Positions 38,757-47,595 are shown, counted from the first letter of the stretch. The stretch is DNA of 64,000 bases from CAWBUW01 sp963792075 (GCA_963792075.1 CAWBUW010000002.1:1-64000); one strand, 5' to 3'. The notes: a model not told the origin generated them from the sequence alone. Numbers and translations are program-made.

Positions 38757-39450
38757 ATACAAACAAAAGACCGCAAGAATGGCAGGGTTCCTGTATCTCA
38801 TTTACATAGTAACTACGATCTTCGCAGATGTGTTTGGTCGTTCCAAACTTATTGTATTCGGAGATGCCGCGGCAACAGCCAGGAATATCATGGCTTCTGA
38901 ATGGCAATTCCGTATCGGCTTTATGGGCGATCTAGTCTCTGCTGTGTTTTTTCTTTTGACGGCCTGGGCTTTATACGTGTTACTAAAACCGGTCAATAAA
39001 AACCTCGCTTTACTGTTCCTGTTATTGAACCTGGGCGGTGTCGCTGTATAGTGTTTTAATGATCTTTTTCTAATTGCCAGCCTGCTGCTTTTGAGCGGCG
39101 CTGATTACTTGAAAGTATTCCAGGCCGATCAACTGCAAGCTCTGGCAATGTTATTTCTCAATATATACAAAAATGGGTTTCTGGATCGCCCAGATATTCT
39201 TTGGCGCCTGGCTCTTTCCTCTGGGTTATTTGGTTTTCAAGTCCGGCTTCCTTCCCAGAATTTTGGGCGTCGTGCTGATGGTTCATTGTGTTGTCTGGCT
39301 GATGATCTCTCTTCAGTTCTTCCTTTTCCCAGGCTTCACTGGATAATTCGTTGAATAACCTATCTGAGTTATCCGCTTGGATTTATTTCGGAATTTGGGC
39401 TTACTTTGTGGCTTTTGATTATGGGTGTAAAGGATCAAAAACCAGCATGA
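38753..39450 (+). pseudogene. DUF4386-family membrane protein, frame-broken
   Basis: ATG 38753 after AAAGGAGATAAAAA. DUF4386 features: TARMAGFLYLIYIVTTIFAD, RSKLIVFGDAAATARNIMAS, WQFRIGFMGDLVSAVFFLL, LYVLLKPVNKNLALLFLLL, then ASLLLLSGADYLKVFQADQL, WLFPLGYLVFKSGFLPRILG. Frame changes occur at about 38765, 39050, 39190 and 39310. The paralogue at 40107 gives the intact order. Ends GVKDQKPA at 39450. Confidence 0.7.
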
Positions 39451-39457
39451 GTTGAGG

Positions 39458-39640
39458 CTGTCTGCGAAAACAGCGACGAACGAGCTTTTGAGCACGGCAT
39501 AGATTTGCACTATCGAGGAGAGGGAGGGCCTTCAGCCCTCCCTAATACCCTCCCCGCTCAGCTACATGTAAATGCTCGTGGAATAGACCTAAAAAAGCGG
39601 ACACAACACATCACAAGGAGAAAGCAAAATGTTAAAAAAG
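39458..39640. repeat. Direct repeat of about 180 bp, copy 2
   Basis: Second copy of 38147-38324, with differences mainly in the inverted-repeat middle (GAGGGAGGGCCTTCAGCCCTCCC here forms a good hairpin). Shared segments include CTCGTGGAATAGACCT and AAGCGGACACAACACATCAC. Confidence 0.75.
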
Positions 39641-40069
39641 GTTCGACCATCCTCTCAAAGAAGCTGTACAAACTAACTATTGGGGGCGGAGTAGCATTCT
39701 GGGCAGCTAACTTCGCAATTTCCCGGACTCCCATCGCTGCGGAGTATAGAGCTGCTCTTTCAATTTCTTATCTTCCAATGCTTGCTTGAGTCTTTGCTTG
39801 GTGGCCTGATTATCGGATTCTGCGTCAGCTATTTCTTGCTTCGTTTCTTTGATAAGATTCCAACAAAGAATCCAATTCTAAAATCCGTAATACTAAGCTT
39901 CATCGTCCTGATCATTGTCACAATCCTGATCGGAGGTCCCTCAAGTTTTCTCGCGACAAGTGATGTCTTGCGTTACTTTCTCATCGGCACAATATTTAAC
40001 GTACTAAGGTTTCTCGCTCTTGGAATAGGTATTGGCTATCTTTACAAAAGGCTGTACAAGTCAGCCTAA
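39629..40069 (+). pseudogene. Small polytopic membrane protein, two frameshifts
   Basis: ATG 39629 with AAGGAG. Reads MLKKGSTILSKKLYKLTIGG, VAFWAANFAISRTPIAAEYR and AALSISYLPML, then in a shifted frame ESLLGGLIIGFCVSYFLLRF, SVILSFIVLIIVTILIGG and YFLIGTIFNVLRFLALGIGI to 40069. About 145 residues with four or five helices. Shares leader and first residues with the gene at 38315 but the bodies differ. Confidence 0.6.
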
Positions 40070-40106
40070 TTATGTCTGGCGTGCGCCTATTCAAAGGAGA
40101 TAAAAA

Positions 40107-40801
40107 ATGAATTCAATCAATAAGACCGCAAGAATGGCAGGTTTCCTCTATTTCATGTATATTGTAACTTCGATCATTGGAAATAGTTTGGTCGCTTTGT
40201 ATTCGTGGATGCCCCAGTAACGGTCAATCACATAATGGCTCATGAATCGCAATTTCGTATCGGTTTTGTAATCAGTCTATTCTCAGTTGTGTTTTTTCTT
40301 TTGGCGGCCTGGTATTTGTACGTGTTATTAAAACCGGTTAACAAAAACATAGCTTTACTGTTCCTGTTATTAAACTTGGGTGGGTTTGCTATATGGTGTT
40401 TTAGTATGCTTAATCTATTTGCCAGCCTGCTGCTTTTGAGCGGAGCTGATTATTTGAAAGTATTCCAGCCAGATCAGCTACAAGCGCAAGCGATGTTATT
40501 CGTCAATTTATACAAAAATGGGTATATTATCGCCCAGATACCCTATGGCGTCTGGCTCTTTCCTCTTGGTTATCTGGTTTTCAAGTCGGGCTTTCTTCCT
40601 AAAATCTTGGGCATATTGTTGATCGCTGATGGTTTTGGTCTTCTGATATATGTTTTTCAGCGTTTCCTTTTGCCGGGCTACGAAGTAATATCGTACCCAT
40701 GTATGGTGGTTAGTTTTATTGCGGAACTCTCTCTTACTTTGTGGCTTTTGATTAAGGGTGTAAAGGATCAGAAACCAACTCTAGCTGATGGTCAGAAATA
40801 A
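40107..40801 (+). CDS. DUF4386-family membrane protein, one frameshift
   Basis: ATG 40107 after AAAGGAGATAAAAA. MNSINKTARMAGFLYFMYIV, one break at about 40196, then FVDAPVTVNHIMAHESQFRI, GFVISLFSVVFFLLAAWYLY, VLLKPVNKNIALLFLLLNLG, LLLLSGADYLKVFQPDQLQA, GVWLFPLGYLVFKSGFLPKI and a last helix to LTLWLLIKGVKDQKP. Seven helices, close paralogue of the gene at 38753 and the least damaged of the group. Confidence 0.72.
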
Positions 40802-40838
40802 AAATGAATACTATCAAGTAAAAAGGAAAGGTACAAAA

Positions 40839-41786
40839 ATGAAAGCAATTGTATGCACAAAATACGGACCGCCGGAAGTTCTTCAGCTCAAAGAGGTAGA
40901 AAAACCTACTCCCAAGGACAATGAAGTACTGATAAAAATTCATGCGGCAGCAGTAACAGTCTCGGACTGTATAGTTCGAAGTGGTAAAGTAAATATCTTA
41001 CTATGGATCCCCATGCGCATATTCGTTGGTTTCAGAAGACCAAGAAGACCAATACTGGGGCTTGAGTTAGCCGGAGAAATTGAAGCAATAGGCAAAGATG
41101 TAAAACGATTTAAAAAAGGTGACCAGGTTTTTGCATTTACCGGCAAGCGTTTTGGTGCTTATGCCGAGTACACTTGTCTGCCAGAAGACGGATTGTGCAT
41201 GCCTCAAGATGGTATTGGTGGCAATAAAACCATCCAATGTAACCTATGAGGAAGCCGCATGCTGTTCCTTCCAGAGGAACTTTAGCATTGTATTTTCTCA
41301 GAAAAGGAAATATCCAGAAGCGGACAAAAAGTTCTTATCTATGGAGCTTCTGGAGGGGTAGGTACTTTTGCGGTACAGCTTGCCAGGTACTTTGGGGCGG
41401 AAGTTACCGGGGTATGCAGTACCACAAATTTAGAATTGGTAAAATCTCTGGGAGCCGATAAGGTAATTGATTACACAAAAGAGGATTTTACGAATAGAGG
41501 AGAATCTTATGATTTTATCTTTGATGCCGTTGGAAAAAGATATAGCTCAAAACTACAGTACAAAAAAGCGCTAACTCCGACCGGGAAATACATATCAGTC
41601 GATGAGGGGACACCAAAGATACATATTGAAGATTTAATCTTACTCAAAGAGCTGGTTGAAGCGGGAAAGATAAAACCGGTCATTGATAGATGCTATCCGC
41701 TGGAACAGATGGCCGAGGCGCACAGGTATGTCGAAAAAGGACACAAAAAGGGAAATGTCGTTATCACTTTGGAGGAACACTCATGA
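40839..41786 (+). pseudogene. MDR-family oxidoreductase, frame-broken
   Basis: From ATG 40839 (MKAIVCTKYGPPEVLQLKEV). N-terminal half continuous to YAEYTCLPEDG (41187), then breaks near 41195-41370: PSNVTYEEAA, then LALYFLRKGNIQ, then YGASGGVGTFAVQLARYFGA. The last part (LELVKSLGADKVIDYTKEDF to VVITLEEHS) is continuous. Relative of 26847 and 41783 but of a different subgroup (extra residues FVGFRRPRRPILG before the Gly-rich site). Its stop overlaps the next start (ATGA). Confidence 0.75.
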
Positions 41787-42775
41787 AAGCAATCGTATGC
41801 ACAAAATACGGTTCACCGGATGTTCTTCAGCTCCAAGAGGTGGCAAAACCTGCTCCGAAGGATGATGAAGTACTGATCAAAATCCATGCGGCATCCATAA
41901 ATTCGCGTGACTGGCGTATGATGAGAGCTAATCCGTTCTTTATCCGCCTGATGCCGGGAGGCTTTCTGCAACCCAAAAACAAGATACTCGGGGCTGATGT
42001 GGCCGGGCGGGTCGAGGCGATTGGCAGTAACGTCAAGCAGTTTAAGCCAGGCGATGAAGTTTTCGGGTACTTACCCAGTGCAACCGGTCGTGGCACTTTT
42101 GCCGAGTATGTATGTGCCAATGAAAATGCAATCACGCTGAAACCTGCCAATCTAACGTTCGAGCAGGCTGCGGCTGTACCTGTAGCGGCGATGACTGCCC
42201 TGCAGGGACTGCGCGACAAAGGAAACATTCAGCCAGGGCAAAAGGTTTTGATTAATGGCGCCTCTGGTGGTGTGGGAACGTTTGCCGTGCAGATTGCCAA
42301 AGCGTTCGGGGCGGAAGTCACCGCGGTGTGCAGCACGAGGAATCTGGACATGGTGCGCTCGATTGGGGCAGACCATGTCATCGATTACAAGAAAGAAGAT
42401 TTCACCCGAAATGGGCAGCGCTATGACCTGATCCTGGCTGCGAACGGATATCATCCGATTTCAGATTATCTGCGTGCATTAAGTCCGGAAGGAATCTATG
42501 TCGTCGCCGGAGGTTCGATGTTTCAACTCTTCCAGGCTGCGCTCCAGGGACGACGGAATTCAAAGACCGGGAGCCAGAAAACGTATGTCGTTTCGCTGGT
42601 GCAAAGCCAAAAGGATTTGATCTTTATGAAAGAACTCCTTGAATCCGGAAAGGTCGTGCCTGTCATCGATGGATGTTATCCGTTAAGTAAAACTACTGAA
42701 GCCTTCTGGTATTTTGAGAAAGTGCATCCCAGGGGAAAAGTCATCATAAGTGTGGAACACAATCACAATACCTGA
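41783..42775 (+). CDS. MDR-family NAD(P)-dependent oxidoreductase
   Basis: 330 residues, intact. MKAIVCTKYGSPDVLQLQEV, ASINSRDWRMMRANPFFIRL, ILGADVAGRVEAIG, Rossmann motif INGASGGVGTFAVQIAKAFG, ending PVIDGCYPLSKTTEAFWYFE. Zinc ligands absent, so a quinone/enone reductase-like enzyme. Very similar to the enzyme at 26847, showing cassette duplication. Overlaps the upstream copy by 4 bases. Confidence 0.87.
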   Translation: MKAIVCTKYGSPDVLQLQEVAKPAPKDDEVLIKIHAASINSRDWRMMRANPFFIRLMPGGFLQPKNKILGADVAGRVEAIGSNVKQFKPGDEVFGYLPSATGRGTFAEYVCANENAITLKPANLTFEQAAAVPVAAMTALQGLRDKGNIQPGQKVLINGASGGVGTFAVQIAKAFGAEVTAVCSTRNLDMVRSIGADHVIDYKKEDFTRNGQRYDLILAANGYHPISDYLRALSPEGIYVVAGGSMFQLFQAALQGRRNSKTGSQKTYVVSLVQSQKDLIFMKELLESGKVVPVIDGCYPLSKTTEAFWYFEKVHPRGKVIISVEHNHNT

Positions 42776-43029
42776 CAAAGCACAGCCCCCGACCGCTATT
42801 CCGTTACGCTTCACAGCGGCAGGTGAGCTTGGTCGTTAGATCGCTCAATTACAGGCTTTTGTTCAAGTGTTATACCCACCGTGGGTAGGCCACCCGTAGA
42901 ACCCACGGTGAGATGAATTCATTCGAGACTATTAAATCCCTGAATATAATCATAGCCATGGCGCATACGAGCATTTGACTCAAAAAATGTGCTCATTCTG
43001 TAAGCTGTAGTTAAGCTGTAGTAGTGTTA

Positions 43030-43073
43030 AAAACGAGCACTCCCATACCGCCAGATATGGGAGTGCTCGTTTT
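43030..43073. terminator. Bidirectional rho-independent terminator
   Basis: Stem AAAACGAGCACTCCCATA, loop CCGCCAGA, complement TATGGGAGTGCTCGTTTT followed by TATTT. An 18-bp perfect stem with A and T tracts at the two sides, so it can act in both directions. Confidence 0.8.
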
Positions 43074-43098
43074 ATTTCGGCTTTTTTGTGCCATAGTT

Positions 43099-43145
43099 AG
43101 GCGCCGCGGCGCGACTCGAACACGCGACCCTTTGCTCCGCAAATA
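43099..43145 (-). other. tRNA 3'-half-like remnant
   Basis: On the minus strand: TTGCGGAGCAAAGGGTCGC, then GTGTTCGAGTCGCGC (a T-arm with the TTCGAGT loop and a pairing stem), then CGCGGCGCC as a possible acceptor strand. There is no matching 5' half. It may be the attachment-site scar of another element or a decayed tRNA. Confidence 0.4.
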
Positions 43146-43349
43146 AATGTCTCTTCTAATCAATGCCCGTATAGGTACAACAATTGCGTATAGGCATACA
43201 ACTGGAGCGCCAGGTTCCATCTGTTCACCATTTTCCAAAGCGCCCGTCTTCATCTAAAATTTCACTTCACACAGCAGTGAAAACGACTCTGCATTCCTTG
43301 CGTCTTACCAACCCTGGACAGGGTGTGAGCTGACTTCCTTTACCATGCT

Positions 43350-43369
43350 GTGTGCAACCGTGTGCAACC
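43350..43369 (+). other. Putative integrase arm-type sites, right side of att 2
   Basis: GTGTGCAACC twice in tandem. The same tandem appears on the other side of the att core (43618-43637), and near att 3 at 58914-58933 and 59098-59117. This is how arm-binding sites of a tyrosine recombinase are laid out. Confidence 0.6.
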
Positions 43370-43486
43370 CCAGCGGATGTATTGGATCGTTTGGACTTGT
43401 TGGATAAAAATACCCCCACAGGTGCTACTGGTTGGATTACTTACCGCCATATGTGCTGGCTGGTCATATTGGATGCCCCGCCAGTT

Positions 43487-43564
43487 TCTCTTACACAGAG
43501 GAGGTCGTAGGTTCGAGCCCTATTTCGCCCACTCTTTTACCCCCACCTGTGGGGGTTTTTGTTT
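43487..43564 (+). other. Attachment site copy 2 (partial tRNA-Val 3' half)
   Basis: TCTCTTACACAGAGGAGG, GTAGGTTCGAGCCC, TTTCGCCCACTCTTTTACCC and the hairpin CCCCCACCTGTGGGGG. Matches 19280-19357 and 58966-59042. There is no 5' half, so no functional tRNA here. It is the junction between elements A and B. Confidence 0.88.
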
Positions 43565-43617
43565 GATTGATAGATATGGGGGTGAAGTGAGTAGCTGGAG
43601 ATGGTGAGGGTTGTTTC

Positions 43618-43637
43618 GTGTGCAACCGTGTGCAACC
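43618..43637 (+). other. Putative integrase arm-type sites, left end of element B
   Basis: GTGTGCAACC twice in tandem, located between the att core and the 3' end of the truncated integrase gene. Confidence 0.6.
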
Positions 43638-43640
43638 ATA

Positions 43641-44042
43641 TCAGTGGTTGATCTTGGCGCTGTCCAGTTGCACCGGTACGGGCATGACCAGGTCATCAAT
43701 TTTTTCAGCCGCATCTGCCTGCATGCTTGGGATAAGATGCCCATAGACATCCAGCGTGATCGAGGCTTTGGCGTGCCCCAGGCGCCGGGAAACTGCAATA
43801 GGCGCAATGCCGCTATTCAGCATCAAAGAGGCCGCGGTGTGCCGCAGATCGTGAAAGCGGATCCTTGGTAATCCTGCATTCTGCAACAGCTTGTAAAAGT
43901 CTCTCAGCAGGTTGCGGGGATGGATCGGCGTCCCCTTTTCTGAAGTGAAGACCAGCCCAAGCTCCTGCCAGGTCTCGCCCGCTTTTTTGCGAGCTTCATG
44001 CTGGCGTAAGACTTTGCAGGCCCGGTCGCCCAGGGCGACAAG
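43641..44042 (-). pseudogene. Tyrosine recombinase, C-terminal fragment
   Basis: About 134 residues from LVALGDRACKVLRQHEARKK through RIRFHDLRHTAASLMLNSGI to SITLDVYGHLIPSMQ, ending LDSAKINH. Contains the HxxR, His and Tyr catalytic elements but lacks the N-terminal two thirds, including the first Arg. Clear homologue of the intact integrase at 19478, with the same distance from its att site. The break at about 44042 joins unrelated DNA. Confidence 0.85.
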
Positions 44043-44257
44043 CCCAAGTCACTTGAGACATTAGTTCTCAAGCTTCGTTTCCCTATTGTAATCGGGAGCG
44101 ACTCGGGGGTGAAGGGAAATGGCATAAATTTATAGTAACTGCTCAGGCAGGCGGCGAATATGCCATCATGTGTGACGCTTTTGAGACGCTGCGCCATTAC
44201 ACTGATATAGTAAGCATATACTGATGAGGTAATGATGGCATTCGCGTCCCCGTCTGA
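44043..44257. other. Short non-coding stretch after the integrase fragment
   Basis: No gene or repeat recognised. It is the deletion junction of the integrase and the upstream region of the PAP2 gene. Confidence 0.35.
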
Positions 44258-45421
44258 TTGCATCGCCATAATAATGCTGTGAAAGTTTCCACCGACGACC
44301 GCCGGATATGGGTTGAATGCGCAGTCATGGCTGGCGTGTCTGCTTTGCTGGCCGCGCTCATGAGTAAGCTTTTCGCCCGCTACAGACCTACCGAGCCGCT
44401 GGCAAAGAATGAGCCTGGCGGCACACCCTCAGCGCCCTGGGAAAAGCCTAAGCCGGAAGAATTAGCCAAAGCCGAACCGGCACGCCGCGCGCTCGACCAG
44501 GCTGCTGCCCAGGTCGACACGCCGGAGAAAGCCAACCGGGTGGCCGAGCGGCTTGAAGAATTGGCTGGCAGCGCCACCACCGGAGAAGTCGAACAGGCCA
44601 GGCAGCCTGAGAAATCGGGCACGGTCAGCGACAAGGTGGCAGAATCAAGCCGGCGAATTGAACAGGCAGCGAATAGCGCCTCGCCAGGGGAGAAAGCCGC
44701 CAATGGAATTGCCCAGGCGGCCAAGGAGATCACTGCCAGCTCTGGTCGCGAAAAGACAGCTCTGGCAGAGGCCACCCAACAGACGCTTAATCCCAATCAG
44801 CAAGGCGCGCCAGAAAATGGGCATCCAAAGCAGCGAGAATACCTTCGCCAGGCCGTGCTGAAACGCATGAAGCCATTGGATGCCCTGGATGCTCAGATCT
44901 TTCTGGCCATCAACCACCTCCCGCATACCCGCTGGCTCAACGGGTTCTTCCGCTTCATTACGCTTATCTTCACGGGCGGCCTGAGCTGGTACCTGATCAT
45001 GCTGCTGGCCATCTTGTTTGATCCTCGCAAAGGTACACGGTTGGTACACCATACGGTCCTGCCATTATCCGCCGCCACAACCCTGGTCGAGTTCCCCATC
45101 AAGGCATTCTTCCACCGCAGCAGGCCGTTCATTGCTTTCATTCAAGCCATCGTCATCGGCAAGCAACCCGGTTCCTGGTCCTTCCCCTCGGGGCACTCTG
45201 CCTCATCTTTCGCTGGCGCCTGGCTGCTCTCGCACGATTTCCCCGGTCAGGGTCCGCTCTTCTTCCTGCTGGCCGCGCTGGTCGGTTTCTCACGCATTTA
45301 CTTGGGCGACCATTACCCCGGCGATGTTCTCTCGGGGGCGCTTTCAGGCATGGCTCTCGCCGAGAGCGTCCAGCGGGTGCAGCAGGTTGTGATGCGCGCC
45401 GCGGATCGTGATATTGTCTAA
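44258..45421 (+). CDS. PAP2-family membrane phosphatase with long N-terminal extension
   Basis: 387 residues from TTG 44258; GTG 44279 or ATG 44330 are alternatives. Residues ~25-45 form a membrane helix (MAGVSALLAALMSKLFARYR). Residues ~50-195 are an Ala-Glu-rich, probably coiled-coil segment. The C-terminal half is a PAP2 domain with all three motifs: KAFFHRSRPF, PSGHSAS and SRIYLGDHYPGD. Such enzymes dephosphorylate undecaprenyl diphosphate or lipid phosphates at the outer membrane face. The start of the extension resembles small DUF4235-type proteins. It lies 5 bp before the CysRS-like gene. Confidence 0.85.
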   Translation: MHRHNNAVKVSTDDRRIWVECAVMAGVSALLAALMSKLFARYRPTEPLAKNEPGGTPSAPWEKPKPEELAKAEPARRALDQAAAQVDTPEKANRVAERLEELAGSATTGEVEQARQPEKSGTVSDKVAESSRRIEQAANSASPGEKAANGIAQAAKEITASSGREKTALAEATQQTLNPNQQGAPENGHPKQREYLRQAVLKRMKPLDALDAQIFLAINHLPHTRWLNGFFRFITLIFTGGLSWYLIMLLAILFDPRKGTRLVHHTVLPLSAATTLVEFPIKAFFHRSRPFIAFIQAIVIGKQPGSWSFPSGHSASSFAGAWLLSHDFPGQGPLFFLLAALVGFSRIYLGDHYPGDVLSGALSGMALAESVQRVQQVVMRAADRDIV

Positions 45422-45426
45422 ATAGA

Positions 45427-46683
45427 TTGGAAAAAACATTGAGACTGTACAACTCAAAAACTCAAACGACTGAAGATTTCTCCTTGGGGATTTCTGGAAT
45501 TACTTTGTATGTTTGCGGCATTACCCCCTATGACACAACGCACGTTGGGCATGCTTTTACTTATACCGCCTACGATCAGCTCATCCGTTACCTGGAGATG
45601 AAAGGCATCCCTGTCCGTTATGCTCAAAATGTGACCGATATTGACGATGATATTCTGAAGAAAGCCAAAGAAACCGGTGAGGACTGGCGCGAGTTGGGTA
45701 ATCGCTGGACGGATCATTATATGGATGACATGATCGCTCTCAATGTCCGCCCGCCCGATTATTTTCCACGTGCAACGGATGTCATTGCGGAAATTATTCA
45801 TTCTGTTGAAGATTTAATCCGCGCAGGTGTTGCTTACGTGAAGAACGGGAATGTGTATTATGAAGTGAGCCGTTATCCAGAATTCGGACAGCTCAGCCAT
45901 CTTCCGCATCGTGAGATGCTGCCGGTTGCCAATGAACGCGGCAACCGGCCAGATGACCCGAACAAGCGAGATCCTTTAGATTTCGTGCTATGGCAGGCCC
46001 AGGCGCCCGGAGAGCCAGCCTGGGAAAGCTCCTGGGGACCAGGCCGGCCTGGCTGGCATATCGAGTGCTCCACCATGGCCACCAAATACCTGGGAAAAAC
46101 CGTGGACATCCATGGAGGCGGGCTGGATCTTTGTTTCCCCCACCACGAGTGCGAGATTGCCCAGGTAAAACCATTCCTGGGCCAGGATCCGTATGTGCGT
46201 ACCTGGATGCATACCGCCATGGTAGGCTACCAGGGAGAGAAAATGAGCAAATCCCTGGGGAACCTGGTGATGGTCGACAAACTCATGCATATCTATTCGC
46301 CCGACGCCCTGCGCCTGTATCTGGGTTCTCATCATTATCGTGAGGCCTGGTCCTATAGCGAGAAAGATTTGCAAAAATTCCAGGAGCTGGCGAACAGTCT
46401 CAGCCAGGCCGTGCGGGTGGAAAACGGGAAAAACGCCCCTCTTAACCCTGCGAAATATAGTCGTGAATTCAACGAGTCGATGGAAAATGACCTGGGAACC
46501 CCGGGAGCGGTGCACGCCTTGCAGGAGCTGGCCCGCGGTATCCTGGAGGCTGCCAGGGACCGGCGAGAGGTAAAGGAGGCCCAGGAAATGCTGCGGAAAT
46601 ACAGCCTGGTTTTCGGTCTCACCCTCGGTTCTGATACTCCCGAGGAGCGGGTGGTAAAAGGTTGGAATGCGAAAAAGAGATAA
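45427..46683 (+). CDS. Cysteinyl-tRNA synthetase-like ligase (CysRS/MshC family)
   Basis: 418 residues from TTG 45427. Class I signatures: LYVCGITPYDTTHVGHAF (zinc Cys and HIGH-like motif) and GEKMSKSLGN (KMSKS). Other zinc ligands are in HIECSTM and FPHHECE. It activates cysteine with ATP. The ITPYDTTHVGHAFTY form is shared by mycothiol ligase MshC and by a group of actinobacterial and Chloroflexota CysRS. The C-terminal helical domain is short compared with the ~460-residue E. coli enzyme. Being on a mobile element beside a PAP2 phosphatase, it could be a second CysRS or a ligase that attaches cysteine to a small molecule. Intact. Confidence 0.83.
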   Translation: MEKTLRLYNSKTQTTEDFSLGISGITLYVCGITPYDTTHVGHAFTYTAYDQLIRYLEMKGIPVRYAQNVTDIDDDILKKAKETGEDWRELGNRWTDHYMDDMIALNVRPPDYFPRATDVIAEIIHSVEDLIRAGVAYVKNGNVYYEVSRYPEFGQLSHLPHREMLPVANERGNRPDDPNKRDPLDFVLWQAQAPGEPAWESSWGPGRPGWHIECSTMATKYLGKTVDIHGGGLDLCFPHHECEIAQVKPFLGQDPYVRTWMHTAMVGYQGEKMSKSLGNLVMVDKLMHIYSPDALRLYLGSHHYREAWSYSEKDLQKFQELANSLSQAVRVENGKNAPLNPAKYSREFNESMENDLGTPGAVHALQELARGILEAARDRREVKEAQEMLRKYSLVFGLTLGSDTPEERVVKGWNAKKR

Positions 46684-46701
46684 CCACAGGAGATTAATGC
46701 G

Positions 46702-47214
46702 ATGGCTACAGACAAGCAGAAAGAAGCAGCAAAGGAAAATACGAAGCAAGGGCAAAGGGGATTGACGCCTCGGGGACGCGGTTTGGCTCAGCCTGGAGGA
46801 AGAAAGCGAGCAAAACCAGGAACAAAAGGAGAAGGCGACTATTTCCGCATTGTGGTACGCGCAAAGGATGAATTCGCCACGTTTCGCTACCAGGATGTTG
46901 GTGAAAAGGGCCATATTCTACGCCTTGCTGGGAAAAGGAGCAGCGGAACCTGGGATACGCAGGCCTGGTTGATTAGCAAAGGGGATGCCCATATTGAAGG
47001 CGATACAATCGTCGCCGATAGCGAAGATGCCAGAAATTTGATTGAAACCCTGGGATCCAGGCCCAACCATGTCGAGGGAGATGTGTTTGAGGCCAAAGAC
47101 AGGCCCAATGTTCCCGAGAGTAAAAAACCAACCGAGGCACAGCAGAAGGCCAGGCTCGAAAATATAAAAAAAGCCCAACAAGCTCGTCGGTCACGCATAG
47201 CGAAGAAAGAGTAA
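46702..47214 (+). CDS. Hypothetical basic protein
   Basis: 170 residues, AGGAG before ATG 46702, 18 bases after the CysRS-like gene. Lysine-rich tails (MATDKQKEAAKENTKQGQ and ARLENIKKAQQARRSRIAKK) flank a compact middle (YFRIVVRAKDEFATFRYQDV, ILRLAGKRSSGTWDTQAWLI, DAHIEGDTIVADSEDARNLI). The middle could be a small beta-rich fold; the ends look nucleic-acid binding. I do not recognise a family. Confidence 0.55.
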   Translation: MATDKQKEAAKENTKQGQRGLTPRGRGLAQPGGRKRAKPGTKGEGDYFRIVVRAKDEFATFRYQDVGEKGHILRLAGKRSSGTWDTQAWLISKGDAHIEGDTIVADSEDARNLIETLGSRPNHVEGDVFEAKDRPNVPESKKPTEAQQKARLENIKKAQQARRSRIAKKE

Positions 47215-47595
47215 GTCAAACGCGAGAATGTCTGCGTCGTCGTGACAAACTGGACCTTTCAATACTGAATCCATGGCCAGGAAGACCAGGACGAGGATCT
47301 GATGACTGATCAATTATTGGTGGCTGTGGGTCGGCGACCCGCATTGGATACACTTAATCTGAATGCAGCTGGTTTTCAATATACGGATGAAGGTATTACA
47401 ACTAACGCTTCCTTGCGCACGAATGTGCCACACATTTTGGCCGCTGGTGACATTACCAGTAAATTTCAATTTACGCATGTCGCGTCCGATCAAGGCAAAC
47501 TGGTCGCAACCACCTGTCCGGTATGGCCGTAGCCATCGGTATAGGTATAGGTTCCTGGAAAGCGCTCCTTCAGCATGCCCGCAGGAACTTGCTTG
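47215..47595 (+). pseudogene. Pyridine nucleotide-disulfide oxidoreductase fragment (mercuric-reductase-like)
   Basis: Within 47302-47532: QLLVAVGRRPALDTLNLNAA, GFQYTDEGITTNASLRTNVP, HILAAGDITSKFQFTHVASD. This is the FAD-binding ATGRxP and AGD motif segment of mercuric reductase or lipoamide dehydrogenase, about 70 residues out of 460. There is no N-terminal CxxxxC site and no dimerisation domain. A remnant lying at the 3' end of the convergent channel gene. Confidence 0.7.

Larger units (their letters stand above)
42776..43349. other. Right-end region of element A, non-coding
   Basis: No gene. Contents: a short palindrome CCCACCGTGGG (about 42877), the tandem AAGCTGTAG pair (43002-43021), a strong terminator (43030-43073), a tRNA 3'-half-like fragment (43099-43145), and at 43288-43350 a block (ACTCTGCATTCC, CTTACCAACCCTGGACAGGG) that recurs at 58847-58913. 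Confidence 0.6.

Noticed and set aside
43590..44269. Reading 43904-44269 as a separate gene
   Set aside because: The frame next to it continues the integrase fragment; this one is an overlapping shadow whose N-terminal part spans the deletion junction.
47302..47532. A complete small oxidoreductase
   Set aside because: It is only the middle segment of the FAD-dependent disulfide oxidoreductase fold, without catalytic cysteines or dimer domain.
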